NCBI GenBank assembly: GCA_029690005.1
Contig: CP121458.1
Span: 4,669,872 to 4,733,871 of the forward strand
Length of the DNA: 64,000 bases
Source of the DNA: Prescottella defluvii
Lineage (GTDB): Bacteria > Actinomycetota > Actinomycetes > Mycobacteriales > Mycobacteriaceae
Direction: 5' to 3'
The position numbers and the translations under genes are program-made. Shown in pieces: positions 52,010 to 62,169 of the stretch. The number at the start of each line of letters is the position of its first letter. The first letter of the stretch is position 1. The notes under the pieces were generated by a model, which saw only the letters and a list, made by a program, of their open reading frames with translations, made no database searches and was not told the origin of the DNA.

Positions 52010-53127
52010 TCACGTTCTCGGGTGTCACCAAACGCTTTCCGGACGGCACGGTCGCCGTCGACGGACTGGATCTGAAGGTCGACGCGGGCTCGTTCACGGT
52101 CTTCGTCGGACCGTCCGGCTGCGGCAAGACGACGTCGATGCGGATGATCAACCGCATGGTGGCCCCCACCGCGGGCACCGTCGGCGTGGACGGCCGGGAC
52201 GTGGCGACCCTCGACGCCGTCGAGCTGCGGCGCGGCATCGGGTACGTCATCCAGAGCGCGGGGCTGCTGCCGCACCGCACGGTGGTCGACAACGTCGCGA
52301 CCGTGCCGGTGTTGTGTGGCGAGTCGCGGCGGGCGGCGCGGCGCCGCGCACTCGAGGTACTCGAACGGGTGGGGCTCGATCCCGCGCTGGCGGGCCGCTA
52401 CCCGGCGCAGCTGTCGGGCGGTCAGCAGCAGCGGGTGGGCGTGGCCCGGGCACTCGCGGCCGACCCGCCGATCCTGTTGATGGACGAACCCTTCAGCGCC
52501 GTCGACCCGGTCGTCCGGGCCGATCTGCAGGCCGAGATGCAGCGCCTGCAGTCCGAGCTGCGCAAGACGGTCGTGTTCGTCACCCACGACATCGACGAGG
52601 CGGTGCGGCTGGGTGACCGCCTCGCGGTCTTCGGGCCGCACGGCCGGCTCCAGCAGTACGACACCCCGCAGACCGTGCTCACCTCCCCCGCAACCGATTT
52701 CGTCGCGGATTTCGTCGGCCGTGACCGCGGCTACCGGGGGCTGTCGTTCCGCAGCGCCGACGGACTCCCGCTGCACGAGATCCGCAGCATCCGCGAATCT
52801 GCAATCACCGCAACCTCTCTCGACTCCGGAGAGTGGGCGTTGATCGTCTCCGACGACGGCCGCCCCCACGCGTGGATCGACGCCGCCGGGATCGACGCGA
52901 CCCGCGCAGGGCGTGCGGTCGCGGACGCCTCGGCCGCCGGCGGTTCGCTGTTCACCCTGGGCACCGATCTGCGCCAGGCCCTCGACGCGGCTATCTCGTC
53001 GCCGTCCGGCGTCGGGGTCGCGGTCGATGCCGACGGAGTGGTGGTCGGCGGCATCCACGCCGCCGAGGTGGTCGCGGCGCTCGACGAGCAGCGGCGCGCG
53101 GAGGATCGCGTCCGGAACGGACGGTGA
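52006..53127 (+). CDS. Osmoprotectant ABC transporter ATP-binding protein with C-terminal CBS-like region
   Basis: 373 residues from GTG 52006. Walker A FVGPSGCGKTTSMRMI, Q-loop YVIQSAGLLPHRTV, signature LSGGQQQRVGVARAL, Walker B ILLMDEPFSAVDPVV, switch VTHDIDEAV. After about residue 240 a CBS-like regulatory region begins (SLDSGEWALIVSDDGRPHAWID, GVAVDADGVVVGGIHAAEVVAAL), as in OpuA/OpuC ATPases that sense ionic strength. It is coupled by overlap to the binding protein and 4 bp from the first permease. Frame intact. Confidence 0.87.
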   Translation: MITFSGVTKRFPDGTVAVDGLDLKVDAGSFTVFVGPSGCGKTTSMRMINRMVAPTAGTVGVDGRDVATLDAVELRRGIGYVIQSAGLLPHRTVVDNVATVPVLCGESRRAARRRALEVLERVGLDPALAGRYPAQLSGGQQQRVGVARALAADPPILLMDEPFSAVDPVVRADLQAEMQRLQSELRKTVVFVTHDIDEAVRLGDRLAVFGPHGRLQQYDTPQTVLTSPATDFVADFVGRDRGYRGLSFRSADGLPLHEIRSIRESAITATSLDSGEWALIVSDDGRPHAWIDAAGIDATRAGRAVADASAAGGSLFTLGTDLRQALDAAISSPSGVGVAVDADGVVVGGIHAAEVVAALDEQRRAEDRVRNGR

Positions 53128-53131
53128 GCCC

Positions 53132-53813
53132 GTGCGCTGGCTGATCGACAACTTCCCGCGTGTGCTGGAACTGACGCGCGAGCATCTGCAGTTGGCCTTG
53201 CTGCCGCTGATCCTCGGTCTGGCGATCGCGGTGCCGCTGGGGACCGCGGTGCGCCGGGTGGGGGTGGCTGCGCCGCACCACCGTCGTCGCTGCGAGCATC
53301 GCGTTCACGATTCCGTCGCTGGCGCTGTTCGTCACCGTGCCGAGCCTGTTCGGGCTGAGCGTTCTCGATCCGGCGAACGTCGTGATCGCACTGACCGTCT
53401 ACTCGACCGCCCTGCTCGTGCGCGTCGTCCCGGAAGCCCTCGACGCGGTGCCGGACGACGTCGTCGACGCCTCGGCCGCGATGGGGTTCACCCCGGTGCG
53501 CCGCGCTCTCACCGTCGAACTGCCCCTCGCGCTGCCGGTGCTCATCGCGAACGTCCGCGTCGTCGCGGTCACCAACATCTCACTCGTGTCGGTCGGCGCG
53601 CTCATCGGAGTCGGTGGGCTGGGCGAACTGTTCACCGAGGGCTATCAGCGCGACTATCCGGACCAGATCGTCGCGGGCATCATCGCCATCGTCGCGCTGG
53701 CGCTGGCGTTCGACGCGGCCCTGTACGTGGCGGGCCGCCTGCTGACCCCGTGGGAGCGGCCGGGCCGTCGGACGCGCCGGGTGACGGTCGAACTCTCGGA
53801 GGGTCCGGCCTGA
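53132..53813 (+). CDS. Osmoprotectant ABC transporter permease 1
   Basis: About 227 codons from GTG 53132. Helices are visible in LALLPLILGLAIAVPLGT and VVAASIAFTIPSLALFVTVP. The ProW/OpuCB EAA loop reads DVVDASAAMGFTPVRRALTVELPLALPVLIAN, which contacts the ATPase. One shift lies near 53270. It is directly followed by a second permease (1 bp gap), the usual OpuCB/OpuCD arrangement. Confidence 0.83.
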
Positions 53814-53814
53814 C

Positions 53815-54522
53815 ATGTTCACGAGCGCATGGGACTACATCGCCGACCCGGCGAACTGGGCGGGCCCGACCGGGATCGGCACCCGGATCCTGCAACACCT
53901 CTGGTACAGCCTGCTGGCCGTCGCCTGCGCGGCCGTCGTCGCCGTGCCCGCCGGGCTCGCGATCGGGCACTTCCGGCGCGGCCAGATCGTGATCGTGGGC
54001 GTCGTCAACGCGCTCCGGTCGCTGCCCACCCTCGGCGTGCTGACGCTGCTGGTGCTGCTGCTCGGTCTGGGCCTGGTGCCGCCCATCCTCGCGCTGGTCC
54101 TACTCGCGGTCCCGCCGCTGCTCGCCGGCACGTACGCGGGCGTCGCGAACGTGGACCGGTCGGTGGTCGACGCCGCGGAGGCGATGGGGATGACGCCGTT
54201 ACAGGTGCTGTGCCGGGTCGAGATCCCCAACGCGCTGCCGCTGATCCTCGGCGGCGTGCGCAGCGCGGCGCTGCAGGTGATCGCGACCGCGACGGTGGCG
54301 GCCTACGTGAACCTCGGCGGGCTCGGCCGGTACATCTTCGACGGGCTGGCGCTGCGCAGCTACGACCGCGTCCTCGTCGGCGCGATCCTGGTCGCCGCCC
54401 TCGCCCTCATCGTCGACGCGATCCTCGCGGCCGCCGTGTGGGCCTCGGCGCCCGGCACCGGACGCCTGCGCCGGCCGGTCGACGTCACTGCGCTGCAAGG
54501 AACTTCAGGATCCGATCGTTGA
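53815..54522 (+). CDS. Osmoprotectant ABC transporter permease 2
   Basis: An intact 235-residue protein (MFTSAWDYIADPANWAG). Six hydrophobic segments, among them LWYSLLAVACAAVVAVPAGLAIG and LGVLTLLVLLLGLGLVPPILAL; the EAA loop is SVVDAAEAMGMTPLQVLCRVEIPNALPLILGG. It pairs with the previous permease in the membrane. Its last 38 bp overlap the 3' end of the convergent hydrolase gene. Confidence 0.87.
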   Translation: MFTSAWDYIADPANWAGPTGIGTRILQHLWYSLLAVACAAVVAVPAGLAIGHFRRGQIVIVGVVNALRSLPTLGVLTLLVLLLGLGLVPPILALVLLAVPPLLAGTYAGVANVDRSVVDAAEAMGMTPLQVLCRVEIPNALPLILGGVRSAALQVIATATVAAYVNLGGLGRYIFDGLALRSYDRVLVGAILVAALALIVDAILAAAVWASAPGTGRLRRPVDVTALQGTSGSDR

Positions 54523-55360
54523 CCTCCCGAGGCCGCTCCAAGTGCAGGAAGTGGCCCGCATCCGCGACCTGGTGGAAAGTGCTCCGCTGCGACAACCCGG
54601 ACGCCGCCACGGCCGCCAGCCGCGGGTCGAGGCAGCCGTCGCGACCACCGTGCAGGTAGAGCGTCGGAGTGGTCGGCGGCCGCATCTCCGCACCGGCCCA
54701 GCGCCGGTAGCGCTCCGGTGGGCGCGGGAAGGGCCGGGCGTAGCTGCGGTAGTAGCCGATCACGGCGCGGCGGTGCGCCGGATCCGCGATCGCCTCGAGC
54801 ACGGCGGGCAGGTCCTCGCAGGCGTCGTAGCCCGGTGACCAGTCCGCCCACAGCCGCGGCACCGACCGCTCGGCGCAGCGCTCGGGCAGGACCGGCAACT
54901 GGTTGAACAGGATGTACCAGCTGTTGCGCAGCTGGTGCGGGAGCACACGCAGAACGGCCGGCGTCCGCAGGGACGCGAACGGCGGCACCGCGAGCGCGAC
55001 CACGGCCGCGAAGGGGTTCTCGGCGTGGGCGGCCAGCGCGTTCGCGGTGATCGCGCCCCAGTCGTGTCCAACCAGGACCGCGTCCGATCCGCCGCCCGAG
55101 CGGGCGTGGATCGCGACGGCGTCGTCCATCAGTGCGGCAACGTGCACGCTGCGATCCCCGGGCACGGCGGAGGGCCCGTAGCCGCGGGTGAACGGCGCGA
55201 TCACCCGCCACCCCTCGTCCGCCATCGCAGGACCCAGGTACCGCCAGGTGTGCGCGGTGTCCGGGAATCCGTGCAGGAGAACCGCCAGCCGGCCGGTCTC
55301 GGGGCCCCAGGTCAGTGCCCGCAAGCGGACCGTGTCGAGGTCCAGGGTGATCTCACGCAT
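54485..55360 (-). CDS. Alpha/beta hydrolase, epoxide-hydrolase-like
   Basis: 291 residues from ATG 55360 (MREITLDLDTVRLRALTWG), chosen because AGGAT lies upstream; ATG 55369 is also possible. HGFPDTAHTWRYLGPAMADEGWRVIAP and VLVGHDWGAITANALAAH, with Asp as the nucleophile in GHDWGA, resemble epoxide hydrolases and haloalkane dehalogenases. TLYLHGGRDGCLDPR holds the acid and VADAGHFLHLERP the His. Substrate unknown. It runs convergently with the osmoprotectant permease, overlapping by 38 bp. Frame intact. Confidence 0.8.
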   Translation of the reverse strand: MREITLDLDTVRLRALTWGPETGRLAVLLHGFPDTAHTWRYLGPAMADEGWRVIAPFTRGYGPSAVPGDRSVHVAALMDDAVAIHARSGGGSDAVLVGHDWGAITANALAAHAENPFAAVVALAVPPFASLRTPAVLRVLPHQLRNSWYILFNQLPVLPERCAERSVPRLWADWSPGYDACEDLPAVLEAIADPAHRRAVIGYYRSYARPFPRPPERYRRWAGAEMRPPTTPTLYLHGGRDGCLDPRLAAVAASGLSQRSTFHQVADAGHFLHLERPREVNDRILKFLAAQ

Positions 55361-55416
55361 GCGGACCATCCTGTCGGAGAACGACGGGCGCGCACGTCAG
55401 ATCGGCCGATGTCACG

Positions 55417-55454
55417 CAGCGGGGCCCCGCCGCTGATGCGACGGGGCCCCGCTG
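55417..55454 (-). terminator. Terminator after malic enzyme
   Basis: A perfect 13-bp stem (55417-55429 with 55442-55454) and a 12-nt loop, 20 bp after the malic enzyme stop. It separates that gene from the hydrolase gene on the same strand. Confidence 0.75.
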
Positions 55455-55473
55455 ACGAGTTGCTGTCCTGCGG

Positions 55474-56664
<1,191 letters not shown>

Positions 56665-56702
56665 GATGACACTCCTCTTGAGGCCAGACTCACTCGGGTC
56701 CT

Positions 56703-56720
56703 GGTTACTGAGAAGTAACC
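56703..56720. promoter_or_regulatory. Candidate operator upstream of malic enzyme
   Basis: A perfect 7-bp inverted repeat GGTTACT-gaga-AGTAACC, 39 bp upstream of the malic enzyme start. It could bind a GntR- or TetR-type regulator, or form a stem in the leader RNA. No regulator is adjacent. Confidence 0.4.
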
Positions 56721-56803
56721 GGGTCGGCAGGGATGAAATACGACACGGCACTTCGAACACAGGATTGATCAGTTGCAACTACCGGGGCGCGCGATCTGCT
56801 GCA

Positions 56804-56860
56804 CTACTGCCGGAGCGTGATGGCGCCGGGCGGGGTGAGCCCTGGCACAAGTTCTGCCAC
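56804..56860 (-). CDS. Candidate 18-residue leader peptide upstream of malic enzyme
   Basis: GTG 56860 opens an 18-codon frame, MAELVPGLTPPGAITLRQ (first residue from GTG), ended by TAG. A perfect AGGAGG (56869-56874 on the minus strand) lies 8 nt upstream, an excellent ribosome site for so short a frame. It lies about 140 nt before the malic enzyme start on the same strand. It could be a regulatory leader peptide or a small protein. No homologue is recalled with certainty. Confidence 0.4.
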   Translation of the reverse strand: MAELVPGLTPPGAITLRQ

Positions 56861-56874
56861 CTTCCAAACCTCCT

Positions 56875-57046
56875 GCGAAGGGCGGTAGCACCCACGCGAG
56901 AGTGCCGTAATTCTGCACCATCGACTGGCAGGAATCAAATCCTCCGGGTAGATCGAAATCTCACCGAAACCGGCATCTACCTGTGAGGATGCGCCTGACG
57001 GCCCGAATGTGACCCGAACCTCCGGCCCGTTCCGGTCAGTGGGAGG
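56875..57046. other. Gene-less stretch upstream of the candidate leader
   Basis: No gene was recognised between the candidate leader peptide and the end of the small membrane protein gene. The malic enzyme promoter should lie here. Several short G/C-rich repeats could fold, but no known RNA family was recognised and no tRNA is present. Confidence 0.45.
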
Positions 57047-57370
57047 TCACATCCACCACTGCGTCCACAGCAACAGGCCGGTAACCGCGAGAACCGCGGC
57101 CGAAGCGAGCACTGACGCGGCCCCGCGGCGGCGGTCCGCCAGCACCTGAGCCACCACGACGACGACGCTCGACACCACGTGCACGGCGACCGATTCGCGC
57201 CCCGGCCCCGGGAAGTCCCGATTCGACGCCAGGTACGCGACACCGATGACGACGAGGGTGAGCACCACGACCCCGCCGGCGACGACACCCGAGAGCCCCC
57301 GCAGCACCCGTACCGCCCACATGTCCGACGACCGCCTGCGCCGCCCGTCGCCGAAGCCGTCGAGGCTCAC
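57047..57370 (-). CDS. Small membrane protein
   Basis: 107 residues from GTG 57370, overlapping the PHP gene stop (GTGA). Three hydrophobic segments are seen: GVVAGGVVVLTLVVIGVAYL, VAVHVVSSVVVVVAQVL and SAAVLAVTGLLLWTQWWM. The N-terminus is Arg-rich (DGRRRRSSD), suggesting a cytoplasmic start. No family is recognised; translational coupling suggests a link with the PHP phosphatase. Confidence 0.65.
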   Translation of the reverse strand: MSLDGFGDGRRRRSSDMWAVRVLRGLSGVVAGGVVVLTLVVIGVAYLASNRDFPGPGRESVAVHVVSSVVVVVAQVLADRRRGAASVLASAAVLAVTGLLLWTQWWM

Positions 57371-58260
57371 CGACCGGCTCCGCGGGTGACGACCTCGCCG
57401 CTCAGCTGCCCCGACAGCACCGGTACCCCGGACGAGCGCGCCACGAGCGCCTCGAACGCCGCGGGAGCGGTGGTGTGCCGGCCGAGTTCGATCGTCTTGT
57501 TCGAGCCGTGGTAATCCGACGACCCGGTGGTGATCAGGTCCAGTTCGGCGGCGAGCGAGCGCAGGAGCGCGACGTCGTGCGCGTCGTGGTCGGGGTGATC
57601 GACCTCGAGACCGCCGAGGCCGTGGTCCGCGAGTTCGCGAATGTGGTCGAGCGACAGCAACCGTCCACGCGCGCGGGCCCGAGCGTGCGCGATCACGCTG
57701 ACTCCGCCCGCGGCAGCGACCATCTCGACGCCTCGCTCGAGCGGGGTGTCCGCCTTCTCGACGTAGTAGGGGCTACGGGTCGACAGGAGGTCGGTGAACG
57801 CCTCACCCACGCTCTCCACGACGCCCGCGTGGACGAGCGCCCGTGCCAGGTGCGGTCGTCCGACCGCCGGGCCCGCCTCGGCCATCACCGCGTCGGGGTC
57901 GATCGGCAGCCCGTCCTCGGCCATCAGCGTCGCCATCGCCCGCAACCGCGCGACTCGTTCACCGCGCAATCGCTCACGCTCGGCGGCGAACTCACGTGAG
58001 GTCGGGTCGAACAGGTAGGCCAACAGGTGGACGGCCACCGGGCGTCCGTCCTCGCCACGCCCCTCGCACGACATCTCCATTCCCCGCACCAACTGCATCC
58101 CCGCCGGCAGAGCCGCGGCCGCCTCGCCCCAGCCGGCGGTGGTGTCGTGATCGGTGATCGCGAGCACGTCGACCCCCGCGTCGGCCGCCGCCCGCACCAG
58201 TTCGGCGGGCGTGTCCGTGCCGTCGGACGCGGTCGAGTGGGTGTGGAGATCGATACGCAC
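57367..58260 (-). CDS. PHP-domain phosphatase (3',5'-nucleoside bisphosphate phosphatase/RNase AM type)
   Basis: An intact 297-residue protein. Metal ligands: MRIDLHTHSTASDGTDTP (HxH), AITDHDTT, RGMEMSCE, VIAHARARARG and TTGSSDYHGSNK. This is the YciV/TrpH-like PHP group, which removes the 3' phosphate from pAp or trims 5' ends of RNA. It is cytoplasmic and uses Mn2+ or similar metals. Its stop overlaps the start of the small membrane protein. Confidence 0.83.
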   Translation of the reverse strand: MRIDLHTHSTASDGTDTPAELVRAAADAGVDVLAITDHDTTAGWGEAAAALPAGMQLVRGMEMSCEGRGEDGRPVAVHLLAYLFDPTSREFAAERERLRGERVARLRAMATLMAEDGLPIDPDAVMAEAGPAVGRPHLARALVHAGVVESVGEAFTDLLSTRSPYYVEKADTPLERGVEMVAAAGGVSVIAHARARARGRLLSLDHIRELADHGLGGLEVDHPDHDAHDVALLRSLAAELDLITTGSSDYHGSNKTIELGRHTTAPAAFEALVARSSGVPVLSGQLSGEVVTRGAGR

Positions 58261-58295
58261 CGGTCCAGTGTCTCAGGTCCGGAAGCGTTGTCCTG

Positions 58296-58898
58296 TCAGA
58301 GCGCCGCGGCCCCGCGGTTCGGGTCGCGGACGTCGATGCCGGCCTCGGCCCAGGCTTCCCGGAGAGCGGCGGCACCGCGCAGACGCACCCACGCCGCCTC
58401 GGTGCCGGTCAGCGGCGCCACCTCGAGGAACTGCACCGGATCGAGCGGCTCGGGCAGAACGAGGTCGGGGATGTCGCTCGGACCGAGCAGCACCGCGGTG
58501 AACGGGGCCCCTTCCACAGCGGCTCGCCCAGATCGATCAGCCCGTCCGGGCGCGACACCACACCCTCGACGGACGGCGCGGCGGCGAGGACCGCGAGGGT
58601 CTTGTGCACGCCCGACGCCACACCGGCACCGCCCACCAGGCTCAGCACCAATTCGGCGCGCGGGCCACGCGTGGGGTCGGCGATCATCTCGCTGGGATCG
58701 CCCATCGGGTGCCGCGAGCACCCCAGGGTCGCGTATCGGACCGGAGCGTCGCCGTCGCCCGGGTATCGGAGGACGTCGACGGCTCGAGGCCGAGGAACGT
58801 CACCGATGCCACCGAGGGCTCCGTCGGCTCGGCTGCTCCGGGTCCCCGATGTGCCGGTCGAGATGGGCGCGGACGGCCGAGACAACGCTGTCAGTCAC
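58296..58898 (-). CDS. Suppressor-of-fused (SUFU)-domain-like protein
   Basis: About 200 codons from GTG 58898, reading TDSVVSAVRAHLDRHIGDPE. After a shift near 58815 it continues GGIGDVPRPRAVDVLRYPG, then DAPVRYATLGCSRHPMGD and AELVLSLVGGAGVASGVHKTLAVLAAAPSVEGV, and after another shift near 58510 APFTAVLLGPSDIPDLVLPEPLDPVQFLEVAPLTGTEAAWVR. The pattern of an early YATLGCS strand and a late PVQFLEVxPLT strand matches bacterial SUFU-domain proteins, which are often immunity proteins or of unknown role. The gene lies 35 bp upstream of the PHP gene on the same strand. Confidence 0.55.
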
Positions 58899-59156
58899 AC
58901 GTTCATCTAACACCCGCGCCGGGTGGGCCCGGTCGCGGCAGTCGAGCGAGCCGCCACGCACGGCCGGCCGAACGGCCAGTGACGTCGAACACCCATGGGC
59001 GCGAGCCGATTCGGCGGATCTTCCCGCCCACAGGGAGAGCGATTGGACATACCGACTCGGACCGACTAGCTAATGAGCTAACCAATTGACCGATTTCGTG
59101 CACCACCCCTTGCCTCATCTTCGCTCGACTTTTGACCAGAGTTCCCGGGAGCCCAC
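58899..59156. promoter_or_regulatory. Divergent promoter region with TAGCT repeats
   Basis: The gap between the SUFU-like gene and the MFS exporter has no gene. TAGCT-aatg-AGCTA (59067-59080) is a perfect inverted repeat in an AT-richer patch about 80 bp before the MFS start, a candidate operator. Confidence 0.4.
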
Positions 59157-60641
59157 TTGTCTCGTCCCGCACAGGCCTCGGCATCGCTGCTGACGGCCAC
59201 GCTGTGCTTCGTCATCCTCGTCGTATCGACCCAGCAGACCATCGTGATGCCGCTGTCCTCCGTCATCGGCCACCAACTGGACATCGGCACCACCGCCATC
59301 GGGTGGACCATCACCTCCGGATTCCTCGCCGCCGCCGTCATGACTCCCGTCGCGGGGCGTATGGCCGACCTGCGGCGCAAACGCACCGTTCTGCTGGGCG
59401 TGTTGACGATCATGCTCGCCGGGTCGGTCCTCGCGGCCGTCACCGAGTCGTTGCCGCTGTTGATCCTCGCGCGGGCGCTGCAGGGTGTCTCGTTCGCCGC
59501 CTTCCCTGTCAGCCTGGCGATCCTGCGGGACGAACTGCCGCCGCGCCGGCTGGCGTCGGCGATGGGATTGCTGTCCGGCACGCTGGGTTTCGGCGGTGGC
59601 GTCGGCATGGTACTGACCGGACTGGCGGTGCCCGCCGGCGCCGACTACCGGCGGGCGTTCTGGCTCGCGACCGCGCTCACCGTCATCGCCGTCGTGGCGG
59701 TGATCGCGGTCGTGCCCTCCCGCCCCAATCCCGCACCGGGCCGGGTCGACTGGACCGGTGCCGTGTTGCTCGGCGCGGGGCTGGTGCTGATCCTGTTGCC
59801 GCTGTCCGAGGGCGGGAGCTGGGGTTGGGCATCGCCCCGGACGATCGGGTGCGCGGTCGCCGGGATCGTCGTCCTCGCGGGCTGGTTCGCGTTCGAGCGC
59901 CGCATCGCCCAGCCACTCGTGCCGACCGAGATGCTCACCCGCCGGCCCGTCGTCTGCACGCACCTCGCCGGGCTGCTCGTCGGGGCCGGAATGTTCGTCA
60001 ACATCACGGCACTCACCTACTTCGTGCAGACGACGCGGGCGGCGACCGGGTACGGCTTCGACGCCGGCCCGATGCAGGCCGGTCTGGTCTACATCCTGCC
60101 GGGCGCCACGATCGGCGTCGTCGTGTCGATCTGCAGCGGCGCCCTCATCAACCGCTTCGGCGCCCGGGCGGTCATGGCCGCGTCCGGCGCGCTGGGCGTG
60201 ATCGGGTTCTGCTCCCTGATCGTCGCCCACGACACCACGTGGCAGGTGATCGGCGGATCGATGGTGGCGTCGGCGTTCACCAGCCTCGGGTACGCCGCGA
60301 TGCCGGCGCTCCTGGTCGCCGAGGTGGACCGGGACCAGACGGGCGTCGCGAACAGCGTGAACTCGATCGCCCGGACGGCCGGCAGTTCGGTCGCCAGCGC
60401 GTTGCTGGCGACGCTGCTCGCGGCCCTCACGATCGGCGACACCGCGTACGCCCGGGTCGACGCGTACCTCGTCGCGTTCGGGTTCGGCGCGGTGTGCGCC
60501 GTCGTGTCGCCGCTACTGGTGTTCATCGGTACCTCGGGACGACACCCCACCGGTGAGCCGGACGAGCCGGATCAGAGCGCGAGCTTGGCCAGCATGTCCC
60601 GCGCCGACTCGGCCGTCTTGGGATCGCAGAGCACGTCGTAG
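59157..60641 (+). CDS. MFS drug exporter, DHA2 (14-helix) type
   Basis: 494 residues from TTG 59157 (SRPAQASASLLTATLCFVIL). Motif A is GRMADLRRKR after helix 2, motif C-like ATALTVIAVVAVIAV and helix-rich segments continue through the protein, with VVSICSGALINRFGAR after helix 9 or so. EmrB/DHA2 members export drugs or lipids with H+ antiport; substrate unknown. The last 70 bp overlap the convergent stress-protein gene, which may mean a lost stop (the tail DSAVLGSQSTS looks atypical) or real overlap. Confidence 0.8.
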   Translation: MSRPAQASASLLTATLCFVILVVSTQQTIVMPLSSVIGHQLDIGTTAIGWTITSGFLAAAVMTPVAGRMADLRRKRTVLLGVLTIMLAGSVLAAVTESLPLLILARALQGVSFAAFPVSLAILRDELPPRRLASAMGLLSGTLGFGGGVGMVLTGLAVPAGADYRRAFWLATALTVIAVVAVIAVVPSRPNPAPGRVDWTGAVLLGAGLVLILLPLSEGGSWGWASPRTIGCAVAGIVVLAGWFAFERRIAQPLVPTEMLTRRPVVCTHLAGLLVGAGMFVNITALTYFVQTTRAATGYGFDAGPMQAGLVYILPGATIGVVVSICSGALINRFGARAVMAASGALGVIGFCSLIVAHDTTWQVIGGSMVASAFTSLGYAAMPALLVAEVDRDQTGVANSVNSIARTAGSSVASALLATLLAALTIGDTAYARVDAYLVAFGFGAVCAVVSPLLVFIGTSGRHPTGEPDEPDQSASLASMSRADSAVLGSQSTS

Positions 60642-61060
60642 CGGCCGGCCACCAGCTGCATCGTGGACGAGAAGTCACGTGTACCACGGGCGGCCGCGTA
60701 CGGGATCGTCGTGGAGATCAGGCCGAAGATGATGCCGCCGAAGATGCCGACGAGCAACGGGCCGAGGAATCCGCCCGTGAAGATCCCGAGGAGCAGACCG
60801 AAGAACACACCGAGCCAGGCACCCGAAACAATTCCGCCGCCAATGACTTTGGCCCACGCGAGGCGACCCAGGACACGCTCGACCTGCATGAGGTCGACGC
60901 CGACGATCGTCACGTCCTCGACCGAGAACTGTTGGTCCGACAGGTAGTCCACGGCGCGCTGCGCCTCGGCGTAGGTCGGGTACGAACCGATCGGCCACCC
61001 GGTGGGCGGCGTCGGCAGCCCCCGCCCGGCGCGGTTCGGCTGTGAGAGTGGATTCGTCAT
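60572..61060 (-). CDS. General stress protein 17M-like membrane protein
   Basis: 162 residues, MTNPLSQPNRAGRGLPTPPTG. The N-terminal cytoplasmic domain (PIGSYPTYAEAQRAVDYLSDQQFSVEDVTIVGVDLMQVERVLGRL) has the general-stress-protein fold seen in 17M/Rv1234-like proteins; two glycine-rich helices follow (VIGGGIVSGAWLGVFFGLLLGIFTGGFLGPLLVGIFGGIIFGLIS). The tail again lies in the cytoplasm. Function is unknown. It is convergent with the MFS gene. Confidence 0.78.
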   Translation of the reverse strand: MTNPLSQPNRAGRGLPTPPTGWPIGSYPTYAEAQRAVDYLSDQQFSVEDVTIVGVDLMQVERVLGRLAWAKVIGGGIVSGAWLGVFFGLLLGIFTGGFLGPLLVGIFGGIIFGLISTTIPYAAARGTRDFSSTMQLVAGRYDVLCDPKTAESARDMLAKLAL

Positions 61061-61155
61061 CGTCTTCGTCTCTCTTCGCTCGGGGCGTACGATATGTCCG
61101 GTTCTACCGATCTCCGGCCCGCATATCAATTGTGCCCGCCCCGAGCCGCGCTCGC

Positions 61156-62116
61156 CTATCGGTTCGCAGGCGGCGTGAACGAGGTCGTACGGTTCATCCC
61201 GGCGGCCCGCCCCTTCGCGGAGATCACCAGCGCCATCTTGCGGCTCGCCTCGTCGATCATCTCGTCACCGAGCATCACCGCGCCGCGGGCACCGCCCGCC
61301 GCGGACGTGTGGAACTCGTAGGCGTCGAGGATCATCTCGGCCTGGTCGTAGTCCTCCTGGCGGGGCTGAACACCTCGTTGGCCGCCTCGATCTGGGTGGG
61401 ATGCAGCACCCACTTGCCGTCGAATCCGAGCGCGGCGGTGCGCTGCGCCGACCGGCGGAACGCGTCCACGTCGCGGATCTGCAGGTAGGGGCCGTCGATG
61501 GCCTGCAGGTCGTGGGCCCGCGCCGCCATCAGGATCGTCATCAGGATGTGGTGGTAGGCGTCGCCCCGGTCGTAGCCCTCGGGTTGCTCGCCGACGACCA
61601 GCGTGCGCATGTTGATGCTGGCCATGAAGTCCGCCGGACCGAACACCAGTGTCTGCACGCGCGGGCTCGCGGTCGCGATGGCATTGATGTTCGTCAGGCC
61701 GATCGCGTTCTCGATCTGCGGTTCGATGCCGATCCGCCCCACTTCGAGTCCGTTGGCCTTCTCGATCTGCGTCAGCAAGAGGTCGAGGGCCTGAACGTGA
61801 CTGGCGTCCGGGACCTTCGGCAGCAGGATCGCGTCGAGGTTCGCACCCGCCCCGCCCACCACGGTCGCGATGTCGGCGTGGGTCCATTCGGTGGTCCAGT
61901 CGTTGACCCGCACGACTTTGATCTGGTCGCCCAGCCGTCCTCGTTGAGGGCCTCCACGATCCGTCCGCGCGCCTCGGCCTTCGCGATCGGAGCGACGGCG
62001 TCCTCGAGGTCGAGGAAGATCTCGTCGGCGGGGAGACCCTTCGCCTTGTCGATCATCTTGCGGCTCGAACCGGGAACGGCCAGAACCGAACGACGAGGCC
62101 GAAAACTGGAAGTCAT
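61156..62116 (-). CDS. HpcH/HpaI-CitE-like CoA ester lyase
   Basis: About 320 codons, MTSSFRPRRSVLAVPGSSRKM. DEIFLDLEDAVAPIAKAEAR has the conserved acid; KVVRVNDWTTEWTHADI the Arg; GIEPQIENAIGLTNINAIA, VFGPADFMASINM and FDGKWVLHPTQIEAANEVFSP the metal-binding and active-site parts. It belongs to the citrate-lyase-beta/malyl-CoA lyase family and probably cleaves or forms a 3-hydroxyacyl-CoA with Mg2+. Frames change near 61940 and 61368. It is divergent from the MgtE-like gene with only 53 bp between starts. Confidence 0.85.
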
Positions 62117-62145
62117 GACCGACAGGCCCTCCGAATTGATCAAGT

Positions 62146-62156
62146 AAGCCAGGCTT
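62146..62156. promoter_or_regulatory. Candidate operator between lyase and MgtE-like gene
   Basis: AAGCC-a-GGCTT is an inverted repeat in the 53-bp divergent gap, in its AT-rich part. Both promoters must overlap here, so one regulator could control both genes. Confidence 0.35.
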
Positions 62157-62169
62157 TAGCCTTTTCATC

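Noticed and set aside
56720..57046. A tRNA or known riboswitch in the gap upstream of malic enzyme
   Set aside because: No T-loop-like GTTCRA block with a matching acceptor stem was seen, and no conserved riboswitch core was recognised.
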